64,000 nucleotides of DNA, from positions 1,178,001 to 1,242,000 of the forward strand of contig JANTUC010000015.1 in the NCBI GenBank assembly GCA_026873275.1. Reading direction: 5' to 3'. Below the pieces are notes generated by a model. That model ran no database searches. It saw nothing but the letters and a program-made list of their open reading frames with translations, and was not told the origin of the DNA. Made by a program: the position numbers and the translations under genes. Of this stretch, positions 1 to 11,482 are shown one piece after another; the first letter of the stretch is position 1, and every line of letters begins with the position of its first letter. The stretch comes from Pseudopithomyces maydicus. Taxonomy: Eukaryota > Ascomycota > Dothideomycetes > Pleosporales > Didymosphaeriaceae.

Positions 1-335
1 AGTGGCGCAGTCGCATCTTCCATGGGCCATTCATGTTCGATGGTAGTGAGTTTTAAATGCCTAAATTTTAGTGGAGCCTGCAGCATCGAGCTTATTTCAT
101 GGTATTATACTATGCTTCTCCGCCCTTCTATCCACTGCTATCGCTCTAATGTGCTATCTGCGCCCTCTTTCTGTGCTGCCTTTCATTTTTTTTTCATTCA
201 TCTCGTTTACCCTTGTCTACGATTATACTGCGCCCTTTTCAATAAACGTCTTATTCTAGTAATATAATCACTACTAGTATGTTCTCATTATGTCCTTACG
301 GTGTCAACTTTACGCCCTTGTCCCCATCGTGATGA

Positions 336-901
336 TCACTTCAGTGATGCTAATTGTGGAGAAATGGTGGAAAACATATCAGTCGGGCAGACTTTGTCTT
401 CATCAGAAAGTGCATCGAAAATAACCAAGGCTATCGCTCCAAATGGGTGTGAGTTTTTCGATCGGCCAATATTCAATTGATTTCCCACTGGCATGGGAGC
501 ATTCATAAGCTTGGAATAAAATTCTCTGTACAAGCGGGCTGTCTCAGTCCACCACTCCTTCGACAGTGCTAAGGTATAGGGTAACTGGTACAATACATGA
601 TGGAAAACGCCACATCACTTTCTTAGTAACCGTTATTTTTGACTACTATAAGTTACCAAGTCATCCTAAACCAATAATAAAGATCATGCCGCGTCACGAT
701 CTGATCTAATTCAGAAGGATCCCGCGATACATGAGTCAGCACAACTACATCGGCACGTCGGAGAGTTCGTTCAGAAGGTTTGTGGGTAGCGGCGAAGATA
801 CAGAGGGTAATTAAAAAGCGGAGAAAGCCATGAGGTAACTTGAGCTGATGGTATCTAGGCCACATAGGTATCGATATTTGATACCTGACATTCAACTTCA
901 T
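336..901 (-). pseudogene. doubtful gene relic, two frames
   Basis: Not recognised. An ATG-started frame (901 down to 656, 82 codons) contains RRADVVVLTHVSRDPSELDQ and ends in TGG TAA. A second open frame without an ATG (about 593 down to 336, 85 codons) contains KEWWTETARLYREFY and then a stop. Both have amino-acid composition like real protein. Joining them by splicing is not clean: GTAACT could be a donor after the first frame, but the nearest usable acceptors put an in-frame TGA at the start of the second. Either this is a decayed gene, a gene with a sequence error, or two chance frames. Confidence 0.2.
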
Positions 902-2573
902 CCTAAATTGTCACCGTATCCTGCGCGTGATGCCTGGTGCAGTGAAGAGTCTACGACGTTTCTGCTACTCATTCAGCCATTCAATCAGTCAGTCAGTCAT
1001 TCTGCTAACGTCATAAAAGCCTAAACAGATCATACCGACTCCATCCAAAGGCAAACTAGACGCAACAAATCCACCCAGCAGGTTTACTACGCGTGTATTT
1101 TACATTTGTACATACTATCTGTTCTACAATGTCGAAATCTGCCAAAGTTAGTTCTAGACACTACCTTCTCAATCACTTGATATTTTTGTCTATGCTTCTT
1201 GATGTCTCTGTTAACAACGCCTCCTGTCAAACTACCCCGCTTTATAAGAAGTGCACGAAACGCCTCTCTGGCATCTGATTCACTCCCGTGTCGCCCTTCA
1301 TCATGTCCATCGGATAGCAAGACCGTACACCTGCCGCTCTGTCCCCGGCGGATTTCCAGCCCATCCAATGTCTAATTTATCAGATCGCCAATCGTGTTAG
1401 TCTATAGGGTTGCTTTTCATCCTTGCATTAGACGACGTCTATCTACTCTTCAATGGTAGCATCGAAGACGTCAGAAGTTCAGCTTCTGCCCCAAAGCAAG
1501 ACCCACTGACCCGGATCTAGGTAAGTACCTACATACATGGCGACGTGTAAATAGTTCTAGATGCAGTTTCTGGGGAGGTGATTGGTCCGACTTCGCTTCC
1601 GAGCTAATCCGCGGCTCGCCTCGCCTCAGTCTATGCTGGTCTCCGCTTTGGACATGCTTAAAGTTCACTAGTCTAGTCTATTATTCTGTAGCGACGAATT
1701 GTGTTGCGCAGTACGCATGTTTAGTGTAGCCTCCTGCTGGGGTCCAAGTACGGCGAACGGAGCAACAGCTACCAGGGCGTACGTCTCAGTCGTACGAGCC
1801 GATTTATATGTTTCTACAGTCAGCATCTGTGTCTTTTTTTTGAGCGCGCGCAAAAGCGTATAGCAGCCGCACAGGGTATATAGGTGGGACCGATCGACAA
1901 AGCGGGTGTTTGCTCTTTGGGTAAAGCGCTGCCGAATCCCGTCAGTCGAAGCGCGCATCGTAAGCCACTCGGCCCCGAGGGTACCATTATGCAAGACCTC
2001 TGGTTGATAGTCGACGCGGTGCACTATCGTATGAAACAATGCATCCATCGCATGAAATGTGTCTAGATCATCTAATGAAATCTAATATGTCAGACTATTC
2101 TTACATACATATGTAGGTACGGTGTCTGTCTAGGTACTGCTGGCTTCGACGCCGACATCAGGCCGCTCATCAAGCTGTTCATTAATCTTTTGGCGAAACA
2201 AACCAAGGCAATAGAGGCCATTTGGACACTCCATGGTTGTACACACAACATTTGCGTACAACGACAAAAAGACCCCTCCGTATGTAGGACGTGACAACGT
2301 CAAGGGGCGTGCTACTAAACTTTCATTTGTACACCGCTGTCAGAAACAGGCGCAGATGGGCTACGACACGGCACATACAAGTGCCTCACATTGGTTCCAT
2401 TGGTACTTCAAGTACCCCGCATATTTAGTAGCCTTATATGTACTCACGCAGATGCAATGCATGGCTCAAGCCTCATGCACAGCGTCGGAGTTGTAGCCGC
2501 AACTCTAGGCGCAAGCATGTCTGAGCTGAACCATTTGAACACTATTTACGTCAATGGTATACGAGGTGAAGTC

Positions 2574-2581
2574 TATATAAA
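2574..2581 (+). promoter_or_regulatory. TATA box of the secreted-protein gene
   Basis: TATATAAA lies 94 bp upstream of the ATG at 2675, a usual distance for a fungal TATA promoter with a short 5' leader. Confidence 0.5.
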
Positions 2582-2674
2582 CCACCCAACTGAGCACACA
2601 ATCATCTTTATCCCCCAGCATCAACTCGATCCTCTTGACTATTCATTTCTGAATACCACATCACCACCATCAAT

Positions 2675-3565
2675 ATGAAGATCAGCGACGTCGCCATCCT
2701 CAGTCTCCTCTCCTTTGGGACTGGGAGTGCAGCCCGCTCCAGCAGGTTCCGTGTTCAAGGTACACAACTCCCTCTCTCCAGTCAGTCGTTTCCATCATCG
2801 TCGTGTTCAATTCGAGCAACGTGTTGAAATTGGACGTGTTCTAAATTTGGGTAGATGACGACAACAACGACGCTCTCCCGCAACGCTCGCGCGTCACCGC
2901 TTTCATAGTCACGGATGAAGGACCCAAGGTGCAATGCTAGGAAATCGGCGAGTTCCTGCCCGAAACTCGCAACGCGAAGGGAAGTGGGCGCGAGATTCGG
3001 CTCTTCGGTGACGAAAACCCTGAAGTCAGCCTCTTCAGCTGGGGCCCGGGCACCACCTTGTTCGACTTGGACCCATCTGGCTTGAAGACGTCTGCTTTCG
3101 ATCTTGCTGCGAAGCCAAGGTAGATCTCTCACCCATCGCAACAAAGTTTGCACCTATCTTACTTACCTTTGATCAGCTTGTTTACGATCAAGGACGGAAT
3201 CGTCCTGATTACCACGACTGGAGAAGTCCAGAACGGAGTACAGGCATCAGATGACAACGGAAACTCGTATGTCTTCGCCGATCTCAACGGCGACGACTGG
3301 TTCTACTTTGAAGACACAGACTCTTCGAGCAGTTCCGTCGAGGATTGTGACAAGTCTCGGGCGAAGAGGAAGGCAAGCGAGGGCGGAATCACTGCAAAAA
3401 CAGCCAGCGGCTCGGACACGACATTGATCAAGTTTGAGCACAAGACTAGACCGACACACAAGGTTCTGCACGATGGTGCTTGTAAGTTTGCCGGTCTCGC
3501 ACCGTCTCAGACTCAGAGTAGGGACTAGAGCAATCCAAACAGGCCCAAGGTTTGATGCTTCTTGA
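2675..3565 (+). pseudogene. small secreted protein gene with in-frame stop
   Basis: Function not recognised. Modelled exons are 2675-2759, 2855-3119, 3177-3481 and 3543-3565, giving 226 codons. All three introns have GT..AG ends and keep one frame. The first 20 residues (MKISDVAILSLLSFGTGSAA) look like a signal peptide. The body has a DDNND stretch, an acidic segment around ADLNGDDWFYFED, a serine run and a lysine/arginine patch; the last exon adds CPRFDAS. Codon 57 is TAG (2938-2940), with the same frame continuing plausibly on both sides, so no indel is involved. A C-to-T change from CAG would explain it and would fit repeat-induced-point-like or ordinary mutation. An intron removing the stop would have to be about 12-36 nt, too short. 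Either a pseudogene or a base error. Confidence 0.5.
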
Positions 3566-4382
3566 GGACATAGCAGATAGTTGTGGTTTTTTGCACTGCC
3601 AATGCACACCACCGGTGTTTTACCACAGCACTCGTGCTCTTGATATACCTAGTGAAAGCTTGACTCTCGCCTCGTGGTACCTACCAGTCCTGGGATGATA
3701 GGACTTTCTACACGCTCAGCTGGCTGATGGATCTTTCCCCATTTCTGATTTATGATACCATTACTAGCTACCGACAACGATTATTGTCCACCCGCTCATC
3801 TATCATATATTAACTACCCGCATTGCCCCATACCATCTGAACACTCTGATATCTAGTCATCACTATGCATACTATGTAAATATCAAACCAACTCACCAGT
3901 CTCCTTCTCACCCTCAGCATCCAACATGCTTATATCCAGAGCAGATCCCAATCATGCACGCACTCGTATTCCAAAATCTTGATCAAGGGAAAGCAAAAAC
4001 ATGATTCAAGCCGGGCAATATCGCTATGCAGTCGATCTTGGTAGTTATCAAAAAATCGCTGCTTGGACATGACTGACCGAATGTAAGTATACATGTGCAA
4101 TTCCATATAACCATACGTAGCCAGCGCCGCGAATATTTACACGCTACGTAGACCGTGCTTGCCATGTAGATAAATTATATATACCCCGTGTCCGGCGCCA
4201 TGCTCGTATGAAAAGGAAAAAGAGAAACCACTCAAAAGAACCGGTCGTAGACAGAGCAAAGAAAACTAGCGCTTATATGCAACAGATCATGACCCATCAT
4301 ATACACACCAACCTCAACCCCTCTGTCGAACACTCCTTTGTACAAATATATCAATCTTCCCACCTCTACCTTTCATCGTCTT
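3566..4382. other. 3' intergenic region
   Basis: Space between two convergent genes. It holds AT-rich stretches (tatatata near 4180-4195) that may serve 3'-end formation. The proline-rich plus-strand frame starting at 4208 is a CT-rich low-complexity shadow of the transporter's last exon. Confidence 0.6.
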
Positions 4383-6251
4383 CTACCTCCTCCCCCTCCT
4401 CTCCTCCTCCTCCTCTCTATCCATCGCCCCATAATCCACGACGCCCGCGCCCTCCGCCCCAGGCATCAACCTCTCCCTCGCGCCCTCGGCCTCCTCCTCC
4501 ACGGCCTCCCTCTGGATCTTGTGGCTCCTCCTCGCCACGTAGCCCACCAACGCTAGACCGACGACAAACGCGCTCGACAGCAAGATGGCGTTTATGGGGA
4601 CGGGGTCGTTGTGGAAAGTGAGATGGGTCGCGGCGTCGAGACCCGACTGGGCAAAGTTGAGGATGCCGGCGAGGCAGATGATGAGGCCGTAGACCTTGCC
4701 GAATGTGGCAAAGCCGAAAACTTTGGCAGAGTAGTCGCTAGGTGGGTGTTAGTATCTAATCTAACGCGCGGGGAAGATGGGTAGGGAAGGAGGGGAACAG
4801 GAACTTACGAAACAGCCGTGTAATACAACGGGCGGTACACCACGAACAGACAGATATTCGCATACGCGGCCCACGCCTCGGGTATGATGCCCAAAACACC
4901 AATGCTGGTAGCGATGGTGACGAGCATGGCCATGCAAAAGGTGGTACTTGTGTTATCGAGGAGGAGGCCGATGAAGGGGACAGAAAGCACGCCGCCAACG
5001 GGGAGGGCAATGTCGAAGAAGTTGTTAATTTCCTCGGCTTTGGCGGCGCTGTGGAAGAGGTATGTGTACTGCGAGCGGATGGTGGCGACAAAGTAGTTTA
5101 TACGGAGCATCTGGAGGACGGTGAATAGGGTGATGAGGATAAACCACGGTGTGCGTATCTGCTCCGAGGCTGACTTTCCATGCAGGGCGCCCCACACGCC
5201 GGAGATGTTTTTCTTCTTGACCTCTTCCTTGGTTTGAGCAGTCGCGTCCTTGGTGCCTAGGAGCTCGGTGATCTGGCTGACGATGCTGTCGCGGTGGATG
5301 CGGCGCGCGTCCCGAAGCTGTTGAACCATGCGCTCGTCCTCAATCTCGTCGTCGCTGTCGTGGATAACGTCGTTGACGGTGCTTTCCACGGTTTGCGTGA
5401 GCTCTCCAACGGTCTTGTACGACGTCGAGGGCATGAAGAATATCTGGACGACGAAAATGTAGGCCGGGACGATAAGGTATATCAGGAAGAACTTCTTGGG
5501 CGAGAAGGCGCCATCTGTGCCCTGGTAGATGAGGCGATATGCCAGGAACACTGCGCTCGAGGTATCAAAGGCTCCCGTCAACAGGGCCAGGATCAAGCCA
5601 GAATACTGCGGGAAGGTATTGCTGAGCTGGAAGCTCGAGATGAATATAAAGGGACCGCCGAGAGCTAACAGCAAGTAACCGGGAATATATGCGTCGAAGG
5701 GCAAGTCGGCAGCGAATGCGAACAGCACGGAGCCGAGAGCGATGAAGATTGCGCCGAGGATACCGCTCACACGAGGGCCATAACGGTCGAGTATGGTGCC
5801 AACGGGCAGGGCAACGACATTGGTAGACACTGCAGCGACGGTGAACATGAGATTGAGCCTGAGCTCCTGTCCATAACACACCAGCACATCATCATCCAGC
5901 TCCTGCTGCGTGCACTGGTTTCTATAGACGCCCTCCTCCAGCAGCACTGGTTTTATGGCGGCAAAGCCGAAGACGACACCGGCGGCGAAGAGGCAGTATA
6001 TCGCTGCGGACAGGACCTGCACTGTGCGGAGGGTCAGCGGGGGCCAACATGGTCCAAGGCGGGCGGCGGTACGTACATATTCTCTTCCACTGGGGCACCT
6101 CGAATGCGCCGACGGGCTCCTCAAAGGGCGTAGGGGTCCAGGTGCCGACGGGATTGAAGCTCATCTTGCGATGGCGGCTGTCGGGGCTGGCTTCGCGGCT
6201 CCATGGCCCTTCGTACTCCTCTATCGCGGTCACTCTCTGGCTGAGCGACAT
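4383..6251 (-). CDS. MFS transporter, Fmp42/SLC43-like
   Basis: Predicted 12-helix major facilitator of about 580 residues, made from three exons (6251-6077, 6021-4809, 4737-4383). Introns have GTACGT and GTAAGT donors. The start is the ATG at 6251; a longer in-frame extension has only a TTG. After a soluble N-terminus the first helix follows LQVLSAAIYCLFAAG. GTILDRYGPR matches the MFS loop 2-3 motif. A long acidic cytosolic loop (SDDEIEDERMVQQL) separates the two six-helix halves. The C-terminus is a glutamate/arginine-rich tail after a last helix around LLSSAFVVGLALVGYVA. The overall layout resembles yeast Fmp42 and the animal SLC43 amino-acid transporters. Family relatives localise to mitochondria or vacuoles; the substrate here cannot be told. 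Confidence 0.85.
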
Positions 6252-6311
6252 GGCGGGCAAGCGTTGCGCTCTGCGCTCTTCGCCCTCTGCTCTTCCACAC
6301 TACTACTTCTA

Positions 6312-6335
6312 CTGCTGCTGCTGCTGCTGCTGCTG
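6312..6335. repeat. (CTG)8 trinucleotide repeat
   Basis: Eight perfect CTG units start 61 bp upstream of the transporter ATG, in its likely 5' leader (CAG on the coding strand). Short microsatellite, prone to length change. Confidence 0.9.
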
Positions 6336-7017
6336 GGCGCTGCGGATGCTGGACGGGCAGCTGGGTTCGCCGTGCTAGAGCAGGTGTCGAGACGTGGCGG
6401 CTTGCTGGCGGCTTGCAGGCGTCTTGTTGGGTAGAGCTGTAGCTGTAGCTGTCGTCTAGCGGTACTTGGGCTTCCCGTGCAGGCGGCGAATGACGTCGGG
6501 GCTGGCGCGTGTCGGCAGCGATGGTGTCGGGATCAGGGCGACGGATGACCAGGCAAATGCAGGGAAAGCTGGGATGGCACAATGCGGCGAAGGCGTGCCA
6601 GGCGAGTGCGTGCTCAGTATATACATGACGGGCGAATTGCGCAGGGCGGGGGAACGAGTCTGATGCGTGCTTGGCCGTGAGGGAGCTACCGACAGTTAGG
6701 CTGTCAGTAGCTACTACAGTAAGCTATGGCGCTGGCGCTGGCTGCTTTCCAGCCGCCTGCCCCGCCGTGCCCGCTGCCGCTGCGGAGGTCACGATGGCCA
6801 CATAGCCGTCAACACACCCTGTCCGCCTGCACGCGTCGCCCCATTGCGCATTCCATTACTCAATGCTTTCGCCCACCCTGCACCACGCGCCGCATTCCCA
6901 TCCACAGATGCTCTGCCCGCAGCGCGCCCGCGATATCGCTGCCCCACAATGGCCTCTGGCGCCCGTCGGAGCTATGGCCACTGTGCAGCAAAATCTCTGC
7001 CTTCCGACCTCCTCCCA

Positions 7018-7050
7018 GCTCCCGTCGCTGGCTCCCGTCGCTGGCTCCCG
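7018..7050. repeat. 13-bp tandem repeat, 2.5 copies
   Basis: The unit gctcccgtcgctg occurs twice head to tail and then partly a third time. No coding role seen. Confidence 0.8.
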
Positions 7051-7391
7051 CCGACGCTTGCATCACTACGCACTGATAAGCACACTGCTTTGAGCAGGGA
7101 AGAAGGATTTTTTTGTATTGCGTGATTGCATCATGGACTATTATGATTAGGGACATTCAATGCCCGGCAAAGACCACCAAGACCAACGCCGAAAAGAGAA
7201 AGAAAGAAAAAACTCCTCCAGAGGCCCATTGTCCAATTGACGTCGTATGTACTGCATGTACTGTCTTGCAGGGGACGGAAGCGAAGGCCGAACACCGCGC
7301 CTTGGCAGGTGGACTGCCCTTGTGATGATGCACTCTCCAGGGCTGGGCCCATCGAACCGTCTTCCTTCGCTGATCGGATATGCCTATCCCT

Positions 7392-8105
7392 CTACGCCTC
7401 GACCGACTTGGGTACCGCCGTCGCCTTCTTGTTCTTGTACCACAGCGTGGGCAGCAGCGCGCACGAAGTCGTGAAAAGAATGCTATCCATCGTTAGCCAC
7501 GCTCCATCATCCACTCTCACATAGGGAACTCACCACATAGCAATCGCCAACCCCCACACCGTCTTCGCCTGGAAGCAGTTGCTCCTCGTCACACCAGCCC
7601 AGTGTCCCAGACTCAGCTTGTCGCCCATCTGGTTCAAGTTGTTCTTGACCGACGTTGTGAAGGCATACGCGTACGCCGCATCCACCTCGCTGCTCGCCTT
7701 GCCGATGACGTAGCAGTTGAGGTAGCTGACAGGCTTGCCGACCGTGACCGCGACGACGATGAAAGCGATGAGGAGGAGCGAGTCGGCGCCTGCCATGACG
7801 AGGAGGCCGAGGTTGGCCTCCGACCAGTAGTAGGCGACGCTGACGAGGATGTAGAGCGCTGCGATGCACGTCTGTCGTTGTGGTTAGAGGTTTGCTATAT
7901 GTATTTGAGTATGTGTGTGTAGGTCCAAACTCACGATGCTGATGGTTCCGACGAATTCCTTGGGCGGCTCAACGCCTAGGTTGACAATGTTGCCGATGAA
8001 GTTGGCCGTGATGGCCACGATGACCACCATCGAGACGACCTGCAGGATGCGGACGAGCAGGAACGTCTTGCTCAGAGGCATGGCGCCATAGCTGGGGACG
8101 GGCAT
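7392..8105 (-). CDS. four-helix membrane protein, MARVEL-like
   Basis: Predicted 199-residue integral membrane protein from three exons (8105-7935, 7871-7534, 7482-7392) with introns of 63 and 51 nt. Four hydrophobic segments are visible: VVSMVVIVAITANFIGNIV; IAALYILVSVAYYW; LLLIAFIVVAVTVG; and VWGLAIAMWCILFTTSCALL, with a short lysine-containing tail. The third segment is followed by PVSYLNCYVIGK, and the loop after it has a conserved-looking cysteine in TRSNCFQAKTVWG. This topology and the final SNCxxxK-W helix resemble fungal MARVEL-domain proteins, which organise membrane domains or vesicle trafficking. The family call is an inference from topology; no catalytic motif exists to test it. 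Confidence 0.75.
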
Positions 8106-9293
8106 TTTGTCTGACAGAGGTAAATCGGGAAACGTTGGTGTTCGAAAAGAGGAAGTAGCCTTGAAAATGGCAAGCTCGAGTGAATGCTTTTCCGAAAGGA
8201 AGGAACGAACGAAAGTGTATCTTCAACCTTTTTGCTCTTCGCTGATGGATATGGAAATGAAAAAGAGTTGACTTTTACAAACGAAACAAGAGAAACCCCA
8301 AAGAGAACAAGGAAACAATGAAAAAACTACTCGTCAAGAGTAACTCTGTTGCAACTGCTGAACTGTTGTCTGTCTGTCTGCTATTCTCCTCCCCCATTCC
8401 ACCCATCATATATACCCTCCTCGCAGTTGCACCGTGCCTCAACAAACACATCCTTTCTATTCCTGTCCCATCCAGTCTCTACGGTTACTCGTTTCACCCC
8501 CATCTCAGCAGTCGCGCACCCACCCAATCCGCGCCCGCCATCGCGCCCAGCCCCAAATTCTCCGACCTTGCCGACCCGACGCACGGCCCCCACCCGGCGC
8601 TTGCAGCCTCCCAAGGAACAGCAATCGCGTCCCGTCGGCGCGTGGCCAAACCGGTGGATTGCGACTAATAGTACTAGAAAGGGTGATTGGACTGGAGGAT
8701 TGGTTTGGGGCGGGGAGAATGAGTGGGTGGGAGGGGTGCGGGAGGGCGGAAGGCGTGCCGGAGGTCGCGCGCGGGAGACATGACATGGCGAGGTGAAGTG
8801 AGGCTCAGTTGCTTAGCGCGAGGGTCTGGACTGCTGGGCGGGCTTGCGTGGGTGGGGTTGTTGGTTGGGATCGAGCAGGTAGACGTGGTAGAGGTATTCC
8901 ATTGGGTGGGTGGGATTGTACACTGTGGTGATCAGGGCTGGATTGAGAAAAGCAATGCTTCTGTGCATTGAATAGGGTCGAAATTGCACGAGCTTGGAAT
9001 ATCCGTGGTTAATGCATTTGTGTACAGGATTGTTGGCTGGCTGCTCTGCTGCCATCTTGGTGCACCCAGATATAGCTTAGCGAAGCCAGCAGATCGAAGG
9101 CATACTTGGAATTAAATCATCAAGGGCAGAGTGAAAATGGGCAAATAAAAGGTTGTGTGAAAACAATCCCTAGTTAACTCAATTTCAGTTCTATCTAGCC
9201 TTGACACTTATTGGCTGAATAATATGATCTAAAAGAATATCGCAGTTTGTTGATAGATCCCACCGGTCTTGATTTCGTATATCCACTTCGACA
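8106..9293. other. intergenic region
   Basis: Promoter side of the four-helix protein and 3' side of the HET gene. Overlapping short frames in the GC-rich part (8380-8800) carry no recognisable motif. Nothing else seen. Confidence 0.55.
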
Positions 9294-11111
9294 TTATCGA
9301 AGCACTATTTCTCCCCATTCCAGGTCACCATTGACGCCCTCTCCACTCATGAATCCATCCAGGTAACTAGAACGCGGCTGAGATTAGTTCCATGGCAACT
9401 TTTATATAGATAAGTACTCACCACTCTCCCACAAGCCGATAGTTAACAGAACCATCTCCCGCACCCCCATCAACAGGACGGATCGCAAAAAGAACCTGTC
9501 CTCCACACAATACGAAAATCTTATCTCCTGGGGAAGCACCATTATCCACAACGCCGATGTGACCTGCACTACTCACAAATGCCGACCTACCACAGAGTGC
9601 GGAGTACAAGGCATCGTTGTATAGCTTTGCGTCCTCTTTATTCTCTTCTAATTTTTCCTCTGCGTGAAAATAATCAAACCACGCGTTCCAAAGCGTTCTA
9701 GCTCTTGTGTAGTCTACGATCGCCGCACCTTGTTGGGGACCCCCTGGGCGTACACGACCTGCTACCAAACTAGCCCGTATAGAACCGTAGCGGCGATCGA
9801 GGGGGCAGTCTGCAGGGGAAGAATTCAGAGCGACTGCTTCGAAAGCCTTTAATTTTCTAAGCATACGAGAATTCGAATGGAAATCTCTGGACTCAAAGGG
9901 CTCAATATTCTGGATCTGAGCTAGGTAGACCCCACGCAGAACCATCTTGTCATCGGTGAAATTGACTATAGCTTTGTTGAAAGCACCGCTAGCACTGTAG
10001 CCGTTTGGCCATAGTCGGATTCTTCTACCTCGAAGTATGGTCCAATCAGGGCACCAGGAGGAAGTTTGAGTTTCGAAGCGCACCCGTTATTGTGGTGCGT
10101 GAGGACTTCCAGATCGTTGGTTGTATTGATCGACGCTTGAACAACGGATGTGAAAATATCCGTCTCGCTCCTGCTATAATCTGGCACTAGTAGTTTGTGT
10201 TTCTTTATGAGACTGAATATACTAAAGACTTTATCTCGGGAGTCCATACATTGCGACCTGCGAAACTTGTAAAGAACTTCCAGGACTGGCGCTTCGGCTG
10301 GTGAATTTGGCTTCCGAAGTCTATCCCTGGTTGACCAGAGGTGGTGTATGTTCGTGCTGGCGACGTGTCTAATGAGGCTCTCATGCTGTTTCGGAATGTG
10401 AGCGTTGAACCGATAGTCGATCAGATTTGTCAGTGCGTAAGAGAACAATGACTCTTCGATTTCCGCAGTGCCGCAGATAAACAGGACTTTTTGGGCTAGC
10501 ACGTATTCCTGGACAATCCATGATCTGCCCCACCATGGTCTCTGGAAAAACAGCTCGAGCGCCTGCCACGAGGAAAAAAGAGACGTATTTTGCAGCAGAT
10601 TGTCTATACTAGCGTGAATTCGATTGCTGTCTGTAAGATTCCCGATTCTCTTCAACAAATCGATTGCCGCGGAACATGAATCGGACTCTTCTCCAATGTC
10701 CACGATAACCCTCGAAGCATTTTCAAAGATGGCTCCCATACGTCGCACTTGAACGGTTTTCTCAGCACTGTCTTCTTGATTGATGCATATAGCATCTATC
10801 CATAGCTCTCGCGCCCTGTCAGGTAGCCGGAGGCGACGAAGTGCCGATGCCAAATTCCGTGTGACGAGGAATTCTCGCTCATTAATAATAACGGCTTTAG
10901 GGAGTTTAGGATCACCCCAGACATAAGACAAAGCTTCATAACTAGCTCGGCAATCGCGAAAATATGATGATCGAAGATGACAGCGGAGAGATTCGTTTGC
11001 AGTACCTGGCAATAATGTTATTAATCGAATTTTCCACCGCTCCGGACTCTTGTCAACTGAGTCAGCTTCCAGCGGATTGTCAACCGTATGATCAAGATAC
11101 ATGGAGAACAT
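9294..11111 (-). CDS. HET-domain protein (frameshifted)
   Basis: Heterokaryon-incompatibility-type protein. Such proteins trigger incompatibility or cell death when partner alleles meet. The HET motifs are clear: YEALSYVWGD (residues about 58-67), LWIDAICINQED (103-114) and RPWWGRSWIVQE. The main exon runs 11111-9422, then a 55-nt intron and a last exon 9366-9294 coding YLDGFMSGEG, matching the usual HET C-terminal motif. The reading frame breaks near 10058-10062: KLKLP in one frame continues as SWCPDWT in the next, exactly as expected if one base were missing from a C/T run. With that base restored the product would be about 587 residues. It is either a sequence error or a recent null allele; HET genes do carry natural null alleles. 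No NACHT/WD40 partner domain is attached. Confidence 0.85.
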
Positions 11112-11482
11112 GTGGGCGGGTTCGAACGCAGCATGGTATTGTTTCGGGACATCCTATGTGATAAAATCTCGTGTATGATATGTTGCGTGAGCAGTTGTGA
11201 TTGGTAGCTTCAAGCGGGGTATTGATCGGACCACGAAGCAGAGTCGGAACTCCATGCACTCATTTTTTTCCTCGGTCGGACATTCTAAGATGGCCCATTT
11301 TATGATATTTTCAGTGTTTATCTCGTATATAGCTGCAATAGACGACGTCATAAGAATAAAAATTAGTATTAGAGCAAGATCTCAGCGGTGTTATCTAGTA
11401 CAGTGGTAGAAATATGTGCATATGCACTGGGTGTATGTATATTAAAACATTATAATCCGAGCCTTCGTAATATCCAACCAGC
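11112..11482. other. short intergenic region
   Basis: AT-rich spacer between the HET gene promoter and the astacin 3' end. No gene seen. Confidence 0.6.

Larger units (their letters stand above)
1..2674. other. gene-poor stretch
   Basis: No convincing complete gene is seen. Two minus-strand frames between 336 and 901 look somewhat protein-like (listed separately). The rest has only short frames and scattered copies of tacctac/tacatac-type words, which also occur in other gaps of this window. The right end carries the promoter of the secreted-protein gene. Confidence 0.6.
6252..7391. other. 5' region of the transporter gene, with repeats
   Basis: Upstream region of the transporter and downstream region of the next gene. 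It contains a (CTG)8 run and a 13-bp tandem repeat (both listed). Several overlapping frames in all readings, caused by GC-rich sequence, show no protein features. Confidence 0.6.

Noticed and set aside
4208..4621. Proline/serine-rich 137-codon frame
   Set aside because: CT-rich low-complexity sequence opposite the transporter's last exon.
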